A stretch of 64,000 nt of DNA. It comes from Piromyces finnis (taxonomy: Eukaryota; Neocallimastigomycota; Neocallimastigomycetes; Neocallimastigales; Neocallimastigaceae). Of the stretch, positions 14,441 through 26,679 are shown one piece after another (position 1 is the first letter of the stretch; every line of letters begins with the position of its first letter). The notes below the pieces were generated by a model. That model had not been told where the DNA came from. It worked only from the letters and a program-made list of their open reading frames with translations, and did not search any database. Location of the stretch: the NCBI GenBank assembly GCA_002104945.1, contig MCFH01000016.1, forward strand, positions 372,001 to 436,000. Reading direction: 5' to 3'. The translations under genes were made by a program, and so were the position numbers.

Positions 14441-15494
14441 GATATAAATTATCAAAGAAATGAATATTATTTACATAAAATCAATTTTTTATAAATTAAT
14501 AGCCATAAAAATGAAAAAAAAAAAAAAAAGTTTCCTTAAACTTTATATTTGATTTTTTATTTATAATTAATATTTTGTTATTCTTTCTTATTATTAAAAC
14601 ATTATAGCAATTCATTATTTTTATATTGGTTCAAAACTATTAATAATATAAAACTATTAATAATATTTTAATAACAATTAATAATGTATTTAATATCTTT
14701 GTTATTGAATATACACCAAAAATTTTACTCATAATAAAAGCATAATCTTTAACTAAATATTATTTTTAAAAGAAAAACAATCTAAATTTTAATTTAATAT
14801 TAAATTATGTAATATATAAACATAATTTCCTATAAAAACCTTTAATAATGACTTTTTTTTTGTTCACTTTTATAATGTATTCATTTAATTAAACTTATCA
14901 TAATAATTAATAATAAAAAGTGAAAATGTAAAAATTTAACAGATAATTTAAAATCTTTATATACTACTAAGCTATAGAAAAACAAAGTAAATATTAATTC
15001 ATTAATATTTAAATTAGTACTAATTTTATTAATAAAAAAATATTTCTAAAATATTTCCTGTTTCAAAGCTATTCTATATTCTATAGTTTTGATAGTAATA
15101 ATGCTAATAACCTTTACAATTTTATTAATTATCAATTATTAGTAAACCAAACCCTTTATACAATATTGTAGAAATTATTAATTTATAAAATTTTAAGTTA
15201 ATAAATTATATTACATATAATATATAAATGGAAATTATAATCCAATTCAATATATATTAAATTAAAATTATAATATAAAAAATAATTAATATATTAATTA
15301 ATATAACTGAATTAGGAAGGTAATTAATTTTATATACTATGATAGATAAGTTTTTTATTGGTGAAAAATAAATAATATATAATTTAAAATTTATAATTGT
15401 AATAATAACAAAAATAAAAATAAATTAAAACCATACGATTAAATTTCTATAAATGTAACAAACATTATTTTTAAAAATGTATATGTATTATAGT

Positions 15495-15626
15495 ACTTAC
15501 TAATATTGTTAATAAAACTTTATATAATTTATCATTTCATTTTCTTTTTGCTATCGCTATACTTACTAATATTGTTAATAAAACTTTATATAATTTATCA
15601 TTTCATTTTCTTTTTGCTATCGCTAT
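15495..15626. repeat. Exact 66-bp tandem duplication
   Basis: The unit 15495-15560 is repeated base for base at 15561-15626. Each copy begins ACTTACTAATATTG and ends TTTTTGCTATCGCTAT. It is non-coding. Perfect identity in such AT-rich DNA implies a recent event or an assembly artefact. Confidence 0.95.
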
Positions 15627-16680
15627 AATGTGCTGTTACAATAATAAAACAATAATTAAAATCTTTCTTTATATAATGTAGATAAATATTAGAAATAATA
15701 AAGACATAAGTAATAATTTAAACCATGTTTAATAATAATTAAATAGTAAATTTTCAATTTTTTATCGTTAAGTGTATAATAATTATGAGGCATTTGATTA
15801 TCTTAAAAGAGTCATAGTTACACTATGACTATTTACCCGCGCTAAATATGAATCATTTTGAATTTTAATATGTATCTAAATACTGAATATAATTGTTATC
15901 CTTTTTTATTTCAATTTATAATATAGTTAAAATTTTGAACAACAACAATAACAGTTTTTATATTTTTTACCTAAATTTACGGTCTCAAAACTAACAAAAA
16001 TAAAAATAGTGTAATTTAATTTATTCATATTTAGACATATTTAAGTGTTTATGATAAATACTTAAATAGAGCTAGTATATTAAAATAGAAAATTAATCTA
16101 TATAAATTAGGAAATCATTAAGTATAATACAATACACAACACAAAATATTATACAATTTTAAAAAAACTCTATAAAAAAAATAAATAAGTCTATGTAACT
16201 CAAAAAATTCAATTAACCATTATATTTAATTGGTTAATATGGTAAATAATAACTATTAGATATCTATTAATAATGAAATAATCCTTTTAAGTTATACTTA
16301 ATTATTACTATTTTGATGATTATTAAATACATATTAGTAATATAGAATAAATTAATATTCTATAGTAATTAAAATAATTAAACATATCAAGTAATTAATA
16401 ACATAACTATTATTACAGTTTTATTATTATAAAAATATACAATTTTTAAACTTGTAATATTAAATGTGTTTGATTTTAACTTTATATTATATATATGTGT
16501 AAGATATTAATAAATTAATTTATACTAATCTTTGACTTTTAATATAATGTGACTCGGTTTCGGTAAAATATCAACAAAATGTTAAAAATAAAGAATAAAC
16601 TTTAAATAATATTAAATAATGAAACAAGTAGGTAAATAATAGTAATAAATTAAATTTAATTAATTAAAAGCAATAGAGTT

Positions 16681-16739
16681 AGTTAAAATATTAATATCAT
16701 TCACATATTATAGTTGTAAATGATATTAATATTTTAACT
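16681..16739. repeat. Perfect 21-bp inverted repeat with 17-nt spacer
   Basis: The arm at 16681-16701 (AGTTAAAATATTAATATC plus ATT) is the exact reverse complement of 16719-16739. They are separated by 17 nt. A transcript would form a strong hairpin for this base composition. There is no adjacent target duplication or open frame that would make it a clear MITE. Confidence 0.9.
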
Positions 16740-19700
16740 TATTACAGTAGTTTTCGTAACATTAATAATCATAAAATAACAACAATAATAACAATAATAA
16801 TGATTAAATGTATTTTTTTATTATTATTATAAGCTAATATTAATAACTATATTATAATAATATATAATAATATTACATTAAATTAGTATTTTAAAAATTA
16901 TGTTATAATATATAAAGTAATTTAATGCATATAGAAATAATATATATTGATTTTTTATTGCTAAAAATACAATAAATTCTCTTCCTTTGACATATAGATA
17001 AGATACTATAAATGTTAAATAAGTAAATTTTATATTAAAATAATAAAATCATTAAAAATCATAAAACTTATAAATATTGACTATATATTAATATAATAGT
17101 AATTTTCATATAATATTACTAATACTTTCGTGTTTTAATTATAATTCTTCAAAGATTGACTCGAAGAATACTTATTGATTATCATTCTTTTTAATTAATT
17201 AAATTTGCAAATATATAATTAATTAAAAAAATAAAAAATTAATTTTTTAATTAATAAATCAAAAGTAAAAGAAGTCAATCTTGTTATTTAAAATAACTTT
17301 TTTTTTTTTTTAAAAAAAAAATAGTATTTTTTATTTATCTTTTATTTATTTTATATTGTTTAATATATTATTCAAAACCAAAACAATCATATAATACAAA
17401 GTAAGATTATCGAGAACATTTTAAATTTTAATAATTGTTAATAAAAGTGAAAAAAATTAAATAATAAAATTTATAAAGTATTTATTTAAATGAATCACCT
17501 CTATATATATCATATATATTATCATTTATAAATCTTTTAATGTATTAAGATATTTAATATATAATTTGAATTTATTTAATTTCAATAAATAGTTTTAAAT
17601 ATATTCTTTCTTTTATACTTACTCGGCTATATTCACTTTAATTTAAATATATATAAATGAGTTATCGAAATACCTTTATAAATACCACAACATATTGTTG
17701 ATTAAATAATTATTCATGGGTTTATTAACATATATTAAAAGCTGTTTTAGTTACTTATATGTTCTTAATTTTATATTTAGTTTTTATTATATTTATTATA
17801 ATATAGTTATATAGATTTTATAGCAAAAGTTCATTTATTATAAATATTATAAATATTTATTATATACGCGCATTCCTTAATTATTTGAATTGTATTTTTT
17901 ATTTTAAATAATTAGTTTTTTAATTAAGTAAAAAAAGGAAATAATTAATTTAAAAATTTTATATTAATATTATAATTTTTTAATTCAATTCAATTATAAT
18001 ACTAAAATATATTACAATATATTCTTGTTTTAACTTGAAGTTTTTTCCATATAATAAAAGAATATTTATTTCATTTAATAATACTAAAAATAATTACATT
18101 ATTCTTTATGATAAAGGTCAACTTTTTTTTTTTCTTTAATATATATATAAACTATATAAGCAGTACAATTAATTAAATGAATTACTAAATTACAAATATA
18201 TATATTATATGCAATACCTAGTCATTTTTTATTATGTTGATTTAGAATAAAATAATTTATTATTAAGAGTATTTTAATATATTGTTGAAATATATAAAAT
18301 AAAATTAAATGATATATTTATATTTAAAAATAAAATAATGGATAAATTTAATAATTAAAAAGTTATAAAAAAAAAATAATTTATCGAAGGCATTTCATTA
18401 TAATATAAAAGTCAGTATTTTTCTTTTTCTTTTTTTTTTCTCTTTGCTTTTTTAAGGTTGCTAATTTTTATTATTTTTTTTATTTATTATTGGAAGGAGG
18501 TTTAAAATACTATAACATATAAACCGAACTTCCATTATAAACGGGGAGAATTAAATTATTAAATTAAGTAATAAAAAAAGAAGTTAAACTAATTAGAAAA
18601 ACAAAACAAAACAAAATTTTGTATATATAATTTTTATTTTAATAATTTATATAAAAATTAAATTATTATCATTATTTTAATTTTTTACAGTAATATTACA
18701 CTTAATGTTAGTGTTTAATTATATATCAAATAATATATATAATTAAATAAATTTAACGTAATTTTGATAAAAAAACACACACCATTTTTATATTAAAACT
18801 ATAGTTTTAAAAAAGTATTTATTTATATTTATAATAAGTATAAGTATAGAAATACTCACAAAAAAATACTTTATTAAATAAAAGTATAAAAAAATTTTTT
18901 TTTTAATTTTTAAACACTACAAAATATAATCTATCTTATTTAACTTAAAAAAAAATAAAAAAATAAAAAATTACATATTTTTAGTAAGTATTTTATTAAA
19001 ATATCCAATTTTCTGTATATAAAAACCATTCTAACAAATTATATATTATAAAGGAACAACAATTATTAAGCCTTCCCTTTTAAAGAGATCATAATATATA
19101 TAAAGTATCTAATTTTAGGTATATAAAAATATTTTATTAAATTATTGGTCATGAATAATTATTTGTTTGATAAAAAAATAATGATATTATATTATAATAA
19201 ATATATAATAGTAATTGAAACATTATTGATATAAAATAAATAAATAAATAAAAAAAAAACAAAGGGTAATACTATAAAAAAGTTCTAAAATTGAATAATA
19301 TTTTTTTGTTACCCTTTTTAGTTTTTTTTTATGGATAATTTAATATTTATTTTTTATATATATATATATATAAACTTTAAATTTTAAAATTCATCGTAGC
19401 ACAAATTATTTATTACTAAATTGATAAAAATAAAAATTATATAGATAGTATTACAATATATTTATATATATTGTTTAAAATTAATAATATATTGATAAAT
19501 ATATATTAAAATTTTGAAAGAAAATTTGGACTATTTATATCAATAAAAGATTATTTTTTTTTCTTTACAAATATTTTTTGAAAAAAAGAGAAATTTACAT
19601 CGATAATAACTAAATCTCTATTAACATTTAAAAATAAATACTTATTAGTATTATTTTTTTTAGATAAATAGACTTTAGAGAGAAAATAAAATAATAAAGT

Positions 19701-20056
19701 CTTATTTAGAGGGAAAATACAACAATATAGTTATTTATATTATTTTATTTATAAAAGTAAGTATTAATATATATTATATAATTTATATCATAACAAAAAA
19801 GTATAAAGAAATTCTATGAAGAAAAACAATTTATTTAAATAGAAAATATAAGATAGAAACAATTAAATAATAATAATATTTTTTATTAGTAACATAGTTT
19901 TATAAATATTAATTCAATTTTTTTAAATTATTGAATATGAATGATTAAAATTTCAAATTTCATCATTTTAATTTATTTTATTTGATATTTATAATTATAA
20001 TTAGCTTTTAGTAGTATATATTTTAAGTTTCTCTTGTAATAAACTTAATTAAAAAA

Positions 20057-23000
20057 ATGACTGATGCCTATGTTACTTTAGTTACTTCTGATAACTATGT
20101 CTCAGGGGCTGTTACTTTAGCTCACTCATTGAGACTTAGTGGAACCAACAAAAAAATTGTTTGTATGGTAACTCCAGAAGTTTCATCCGGAAGTAAGGAC
20201 TATCTTTTAGATCCAGATCATTTATATGATGAATTGATTTCTGTTGAGCCATTTAATTCTTTTGATACTGCCAATTTAAGTCTTTTAGGTAGACCAGAAT
20301 TAGGTGTAACTCTTACAAAAATTAATGTTTGGAATATGTTACAATTCCGTTATGTTGTTTTTATTGATGCAGATGCTATGGTTTTAAGAAACATTGATGA
20401 ATTATTTGAACGCTTGGAAAGAGCTGATACTGGTGTTAATGCTGAAGTATTTGCTGCTGCTCCAGATACTGGATGGCCAGATAACTTCAACTCTGGTTTA
20501 TTTGCATGTAAACCATCTATCGAAACCTATTCCAACTTAAAGGCTTTGGCTCTTTCTGCTGGTAGTTTCGATGGTGCTGATCAGGGCTTATTAAATCGTT
20601 ATTTCAAGAATTGGGCCAATACATCTTATGGTCGTCTTTCTTTCACCTTTAATGTTACTCCTTCTGCATATTACTCTTACGCTCCAGCTTATGCTGAATA
20701 CATGAGTAATATCAAAGTTGTTCATTTTATTGGTTCAGAAAAACCATGGAATTGGAATTTACGTTTTGCTGATGGTAAAATTATGCCAAGAGGATTTACT
20801 TCACATCAATTTAGAGAACTAGCTATTCAATGGTGGAATATCCGTGATGATTTCGATACTTTTAAGAGAAATGGTTATAAAAAAATTGAATATGTTCCAC
20901 CAACTCCACCACCAGAACAACCACAATATAATGAACCACCACATGAAGAATATCATCAAGAAAATTATCAAGAATATCATGAACCACCACATGAAGAATA
21001 CCATGAAGAATACCATGAGGAATATCATGAAGAATATCATGAACCACCACACGAAGAATATCATGAAGCTCCACGTGAAGCTTCCTATGAACCACCACAC
21101 GAAGAATATCATGAAGCTCCACGTGAAGCTTCCTATGAACCACCACACGAAGAATATCATGAACCACCACATGAAGAACAACAATACATTCCACCACCAC
21201 CACCAGAACCAGAACCACCTCATTGGGAATCTTGGTCAACTTGGCATCCAACTGATAATGCTTGGCAAGATCCACAGCCAGTCAATGACTACAATTCTCA
21301 AAAAGTAGAAGACTTCTCTCAATCTCAATACTATCCAAACTTTGAGGTAGTTACTCCACCAGAAAATCGTGAAATTCCAAAGGAAGAACCATTTACTTTT
21401 GTTGATTGTCCAAAGCCACCACATATTCATGATATTATGGAAGCTTACGATAATAAACAAAATGAACCAGAAAATGTTTCTGTTTATGAAGAAGAAATCG
21501 AAGAAGAAGATATGAAGAACGCCGAAGAAAATTACTACTCATTTGATAAAGTAAGTTTTTATTTAATGAAATTCTATATTATTTATATGTTTATTTTTTA
21601 ATACAATTATATTAATTTTTTTTTATTTTATATATATTATTAAGGCTCCAACTAGTGATTTATCTAATTATAAGGTTGGATGGGACTTTGGTGAACTTAA
21701 TGGTTTCAAGCCACATAGAGAAAAAATGACAGAAGAAGAAAAAGAAAGTAATAGATTATTTATGAATCTTCCAGGTATTAGGGTTAATTATTTATATGAA
21801 ACAACTAGAGATTCAAATGACTTCTATAGACCAGAAAATGATTATAAATATGATCCATCTATTAATGGATCATTTGCAGAATATGGTAACTTAACTGAAA
21901 AACCAACTTATGAAGTTGCTTCTGAATATGGATCAGAAAATCAATCCTTTGTTCATGAACCAAATAGTTATGTAAGTGAAACTCATGAATCTGAAGCCGA
22001 TCTTGATAATTATGATTTATACGGATTTTCATATCTTCCTAATCTTCGTAAAAAGAAATCTGAATCTAGTATGTCTATTACTTCTGATACCCCATCAGGT
22101 CACAGAATAATGTCGAGACGCCGTTCAATCGCCTCTTCTGTTTCTATGGACTTTGAAGACTTCCAATTTAATAAAAATACTTTTGGTATCGATAATGATG
22201 ATCCATACAATTATAATGGTGTTATTGATGATAATTTCCATGATGATTTGTTTGAAGATGTTGATGTTTATGATGGCATGTATATGGATCAACAAGAACC
22301 ATATACTGATGAAAACGCTAGTTATGACATTCAAGATGACTTACAAAATGAAGGTTACTTCCCAGAAGAATTTGATGAATTAAATAAAAATAAAGTTACT
22401 GATACAATTAAAATTACAGAGGTTACTAATGAAATATCTCTTCCAGAGAATAAAAATACTGTAGTTGTTTCTGATACTTATATTACTAAACATAAAGAAC
22501 CAGAAACTGATGTTGAAGTTGAATCAGAAATTAATGCACAACCAAAGGAAGTTACTGTTCCAGAACCAAAGGAAGCTCCAAAGACTGAATCTAAGAAATC
22601 CAAGAAAGAATCAGTTACTTCCCAACCAAAGGAAGTTACTGTTCCAGAACCAAAGGAAGCTTCAAAGACTGAATCTAAGAAATCCAAGAAAGAATCAGTT
22701 ACTTCCCAACCAAAGGAAGTTACTGTTCCAGAACCAAAGGAAGCTCCAAAGACTGAATCTAAGAAATCCAAGAAAGAATCAGTTACTTCCCAACCAAAGG
22801 AAGTTACTGTTCCAGAACCAAAGGAAGCTCCAAAGACTGAATCTAAGAAATCAAAAAAAGAATCAGTTACTTCTCAACCAAAGGAAGCTATTGTTCCAGA
22901 ACCAAAAGAAGTTCCAAAAACTGAATCTAAAAAATCTAAGAAGGAATCAGTTATTTCTCAACAAAAGGAAGTAGTTGTTCCTGAACAAACAAAGTCAGTA

Positions 23001-24314
23001 TCTAAAGTCTCTGTAGATCCACAAGAGAATGAAGTTGAAATAATTGAAGAAATTGTTGAAATTCCATATGAACAGATAACTCAAACCAAAAATAAAAATG
23101 AAACACAATTAAATGCAGTTTCTGAACCTCAAATAAAGAAAACTTCATCAAAAAAGACAACTATTAAAAAGTCTAGCACTAAAAAAACAACATCAAAGAT
23201 TGTAAAGACTCCAGAAGAAGAAGTAGAAGTTATTGAAGAAATTGTTGAAATACCATACGAACAAAAAATACAATCAAAGAGTAAAGATTTACCAGTTTCT
23301 AATACTGAAAAAGTTATAACCAAGGGACCAAATGGCGAAGAACAAGAAATCGAAGTTATTGAAGAAGTTATTGAAATTCCTTATGATTCAAAGAAGGGTG
23401 GTTCAGAAGATGAAGTTGAAGTTGTTGAAGAAATCATTGAAGTTCCATATGATCAACCAGAACAACAAAAACTTGTTTCTAAAAAGGTTACAAAACAAGT
23501 TATAAGAAAAAATCAAAAAACAGGTAAGGAAGAAGTGGTTGAAGAAAATGTCATAGAAAATTTAAGTAGTAATACTAATGTTCATAATGCTGTTGATAAC
23601 ATTGAAGTTAAAGAAGAAGTTATTGAAATCCCATCTAACAAGCCAAATCAACAAAAGGTTATTTCAAAGAAGGTTACAAAACAAACCATTAAGGTTAATC
23701 CAGTAACTGGAGATAAAGAAATTGTTGAAGAAGTTGTCAGTGAACCAATTAAAACTAGAGAAGCTCCAAAGGTTGAACAACTAACTCAACAAATTTCAAA
23801 GAAATCAGAAATAAGCAAGCCAATTAAGAAAACATCTTCTTCAAAGATAACCATTTCATCATCAAAGAAAGTTGTTTCTGGACCAACTAAAACAGTTACT
23901 ACCACCTCAAAGTTTAATATCACCAAAAAATCTATAAGAAAATCACCATCAGGAAAAATTTTAGAAGTTAAGAGTTTACCTGTTAATAATTCAGTATCTA
24001 ATACCAAGGTAACTCGTACTATTGTTATTAAGAATAAGAACGGTGATGTTGTTGAAACTAAGACACTTGAAGGAACTCTTGATGATATTAAAAACCAAAC
24101 TAGTAATTTAATTGGTTCCGGTGTTGTTCAAGTTTCTGATGAATCAAACCATGTATCTACAAATATTAGAAGAACTGTTATAAAAAAGAATGCTAAAGGC
24201 GAAATTTTATCAACAGAAGTTAAAAACATAAAGGATGAAGATTCTTTAGATAATATGAAAATTCTTTCATTTAATCAAAAAAACTCCTCAAACACCCTTT
24301 TTCATGAGCAATAA
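20057..24314 (+). CDS. Glycogenin (self-glucosylating glycogen primer) with very long repetitive C-terminal tail
   Basis: Two exons, 20057-21550 and 21645-24314 (intron GTAAGT...TAAG), encode about 1,387 residues. Family glycogenins are commonly 330-600. Residues 1-270 are the GT8 domain: YVTLVTSDNYVSGAVTLAHS at the start, the Mn/UDP-glucose motif FIDADAMVLRNID with D104 and D106, FNSGLFACKPS, GADQGLLNRYF near 173-183, and VVHFIGSEKPWNWNL. The paired tyrosines in AYYSYAPAY (about 204-212) align with the region of the animal autoglucosylated Tyr. The enzyme uses UDP-glucose to build a short primer on itself for glycogen synthase. After residue 280 come Pro/Tyr/His/Glu repeats, five 28-residue Lys/Glu/Pro repeats, five VEIIEEIVEIPYE-like acidic repeats, and several T-x-x-K-N-x-x-G-x-x-x-E repeats. 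A short GWDFGELNG just after the intron could be a glycogen-synthase contact motif, but this is weak. Start chosen at the first ATG, directly before the catalytic fold. Confidence 0.93.
20932..21190 (+). repeat. Coding minisatellite: PPHEEYHE-type repeats in glycogenin
   Basis: In-frame repeats of about 18-60 bp encode variants of PPHEEYHE and PREASYEPPHEEYHEA. A 60-bp unit with near-identical bases recurs between about 21030 and 21160. The repeats are rich in Tyr, Pro, His and Glu, unlike the enzyme domain before them. Confidence 0.9.
22539..22958 (+). repeat. Five tandem 84-bp coding repeats in glycogenin tail
   Basis: Units start at 22539, 22623, 22707, 22791 and 22875, each 84 bp, and a degenerate sixth begins at 22959. 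Each encodes a 28-residue unit beginning QPKEVTVPEPKEAPKTESKK and ending KSKKESVTS. The first four are nearly identical at the base level; the fifth has diverged. Confidence 0.95.
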
Positions 24315-26679
24315 TTAAAATAATTATCAGATTTATTTCCATACAAAAATCAATTACTATAATATATTCATTTTTAAAATTATTTATGTCTTTTATTTAA
24401 ATAATATTCAGTAGTTTTATTATATAATAAAATCAGCAATCCTACAATAATTTAATTTTTAATTTTTCACAATGATATGATAATAAGAAGTTATCGAAAA
24501 AAAAAAGTAGAATTAAAGAAATCTTTAAGAATATTTATTATTATTTTAAAATCAATTTAGTATGTACAAAAAACAGCGTTAGCTATTTCCTCTATTTTAT
24601 TAATATGTTTATAATATATAAATAATACCACTTAAATGTAAAAAAAATTATATATTATATGTCAGTTATTAATAGCAATTAAATCAGTAAAACATTACAA
24701 TGATTCAATTAGAGGAAAGAGAACCAAATAAATTTGTATAAATATAATTATCCAACAATATATTTTATTATCAATACAATCAAAAAAAAAAAAAAAAAAA
24801 TTAAAAAACAAAAAATCAAAATAAAAAAATCAAAATTAAATATTTCAATCAATCAATTTTCTTCATAATTAAAAAATAATACAAAAAAAGTATTATTTAT
24901 AAAAGTACCATTATATTATTAAATATGCCTTTTTTTTTCAATAAAGAAAAAAGTCACAATATATTTAAAGAACTATTACTATATTAGTTATTAAAATAAT
25001 ATATATGAATAAGTTATTAATCTACTATTTTTACAAAGCTTTAAATCAATATTATGAAGAATCTATACCTAAAATAAAATATATTACATATAATATATTT
25101 TATATAACAATATAAAAAATAACTTTTATATAGGATACTTTTTTTATTATATTTAAAATAAGATTATGTTCTATATACATCTTTTTGTTTATCTATAAAT
25201 CGATTAAACAAATAGTTAATAATCATATATAAATCAAAACCAATATTAAATATAAACAAAATTATACTTTAATATAAGAAAAATATTGCTTATGTTAAGA
25301 AAATTATACATTCAAAATAATCAAATTATTTTTTAAAAAAAGAAAGATCAAAAAAATCTCAAAAAAAAAAAAAAAAAAAAAAAACCAAAAAACCAAAAAA
25401 CCAAAAAAAGCAAAAAACAAAACAACAAATATAACTCAAAAAAAAAAAATGTTTAAAAAAAATCCAGAATTAATTTATTTTGAAATAATATTTTTTTATA
25501 AAAGATATTTTTAAAATATTTAAAGGGTTTTTTTTTTTAACCTTTTTCAATTATAGATACAAAAAATAGATAGTAGAAATATAGGATAATTATTTCATTT
25601 TTTTTTTATAATAATTTAATCCCCTCTTTTTATATAATAATATATATAAAAAGTTTATTACCCATAATGATAATTAAAAAAATTCATTTTATTTTTTATC
25701 CCTAAAATATACTTTTATTCATTTGTATATTTTTATTAGAAAAATCTTTTTTATATAAAAAAAATAATATTATAATAATTCCCTAATTTTTTTTTAATTT
25801 CAACGCTTTTTTTTTTTTTAAAGTAAATTCTTTTTATTAAGATACAAAGAAAAATTAAATATTAAAAAAAACTTTTTATTTAGTAAATATAAATATAAAT
25901 TCAATATATATAAATAAAATTTTTTTATTAAAAAAGAAATTTAAGTTTTTATTTCCTTCATTTCTTTTTTTATCCTATTTATTTATATTAAAAAAAAATA
26001 AGTTTAATAATAACTTAAAAATTAAAAAAAAAACTAAAACAAAAGCAATTTATAAAAAAAGTATATATAATTATTTAAGAAAAAATTAAATTACGAAAAT
26101 TATTAAAATAAAAATAAAATAAAAAGAAAGAAAAAAAATAAAATAAAATAAAAATTAAAAATAAAAACTTAACAACAAAAAGAAACATTTTGAATATGAT
26201 TTTGTGTAACCTTCTTTTTATAGCAAGTTAATTGTTATTTCAAAAATAATTTTTTGCCAATGAAAAGTTTTATATATATAAAAGAGGTGGAAAAGGACAT
26301 ATTTATTTTTTATGTTGGTTTATTGTTTTTACAGTATTATAATATAGTAATTTTACATGTGTATGTGTATATAAAACTAAAACAAAAATACTTTATTTGT
26401 TTGATTTATTATTAAAATATTTAAAAAATAATGATATATGATATAATAAAACATAAATAAAATAAAAAAAAAAATTAATAGTATATTCCACTAATATTTT
26501 ATTAATTTATATACTTTAAAAAAATTGTAAAAAAAAAAAAAAATAATTAAATAATTAAAAAGATTGTAAAAAAAAAAATAATAATTAAATAATTTAGTTA
26601 AAGAAGTACAATAAAATACTAATTAAGAGTTTCATTATTATTATTAATTTTTTTTTGTGGGTATTATTATTTATATTAT
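24315..26679. other. Intergenic between convergent glycogenin and F-box gene 3' ends
   Basis: 2.4 kb between two genes that end towards each other. It contains poly(A) runs at about 24783-24800 and 25361-25383, a short CCAAAAAA iteration at 25384-25406, and alternating A-rich and T-rich blocks. I see no gene, RNA or mobile element. Confidence 0.6.

Larger units (their letters stand above)
14441..20056. other. Gene-free AT desert
   Basis: A 5.6-kb stretch with no open frame of note on either strand and no run of exon-like codons bounded by splice signals. It contains a 66-bp exact tandem duplication (15495-15626), a 21-bp perfect inverted repeat (16681-16739) and a 9-bp stem with a 3-nt loop at 15810-15830 beside a rare GC patch (acccgcgc). 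The last few hundred bases are upstream of glycogenin and presumably hold its promoter and 5' UTR. I saw no tRNA or rRNA. Confidence 0.6.

Noticed and set aside
15778-15840. Possible tRNA around a GC patch and short hairpin
   Set aside because: Only one 9-bp stem with a 3-nt loop; no cloverleaf, T-loop or anticodon arrangement can be drawn.
20819-21308. Open frames on both strands across the glycogenin PPHEEYHE region
   Set aside because: They are Trp/Phe-, His- or Val-rich shadows of the triplet-like repeat in the real frame, with no start context or independent homology.
22465-22974. Arg/Asn/Leu-rich frame overlapping the 84-bp repeats
   Set aside because: A frame-shifted reading of the tandem repeat; 84 is divisible by three, so all frames stay open.
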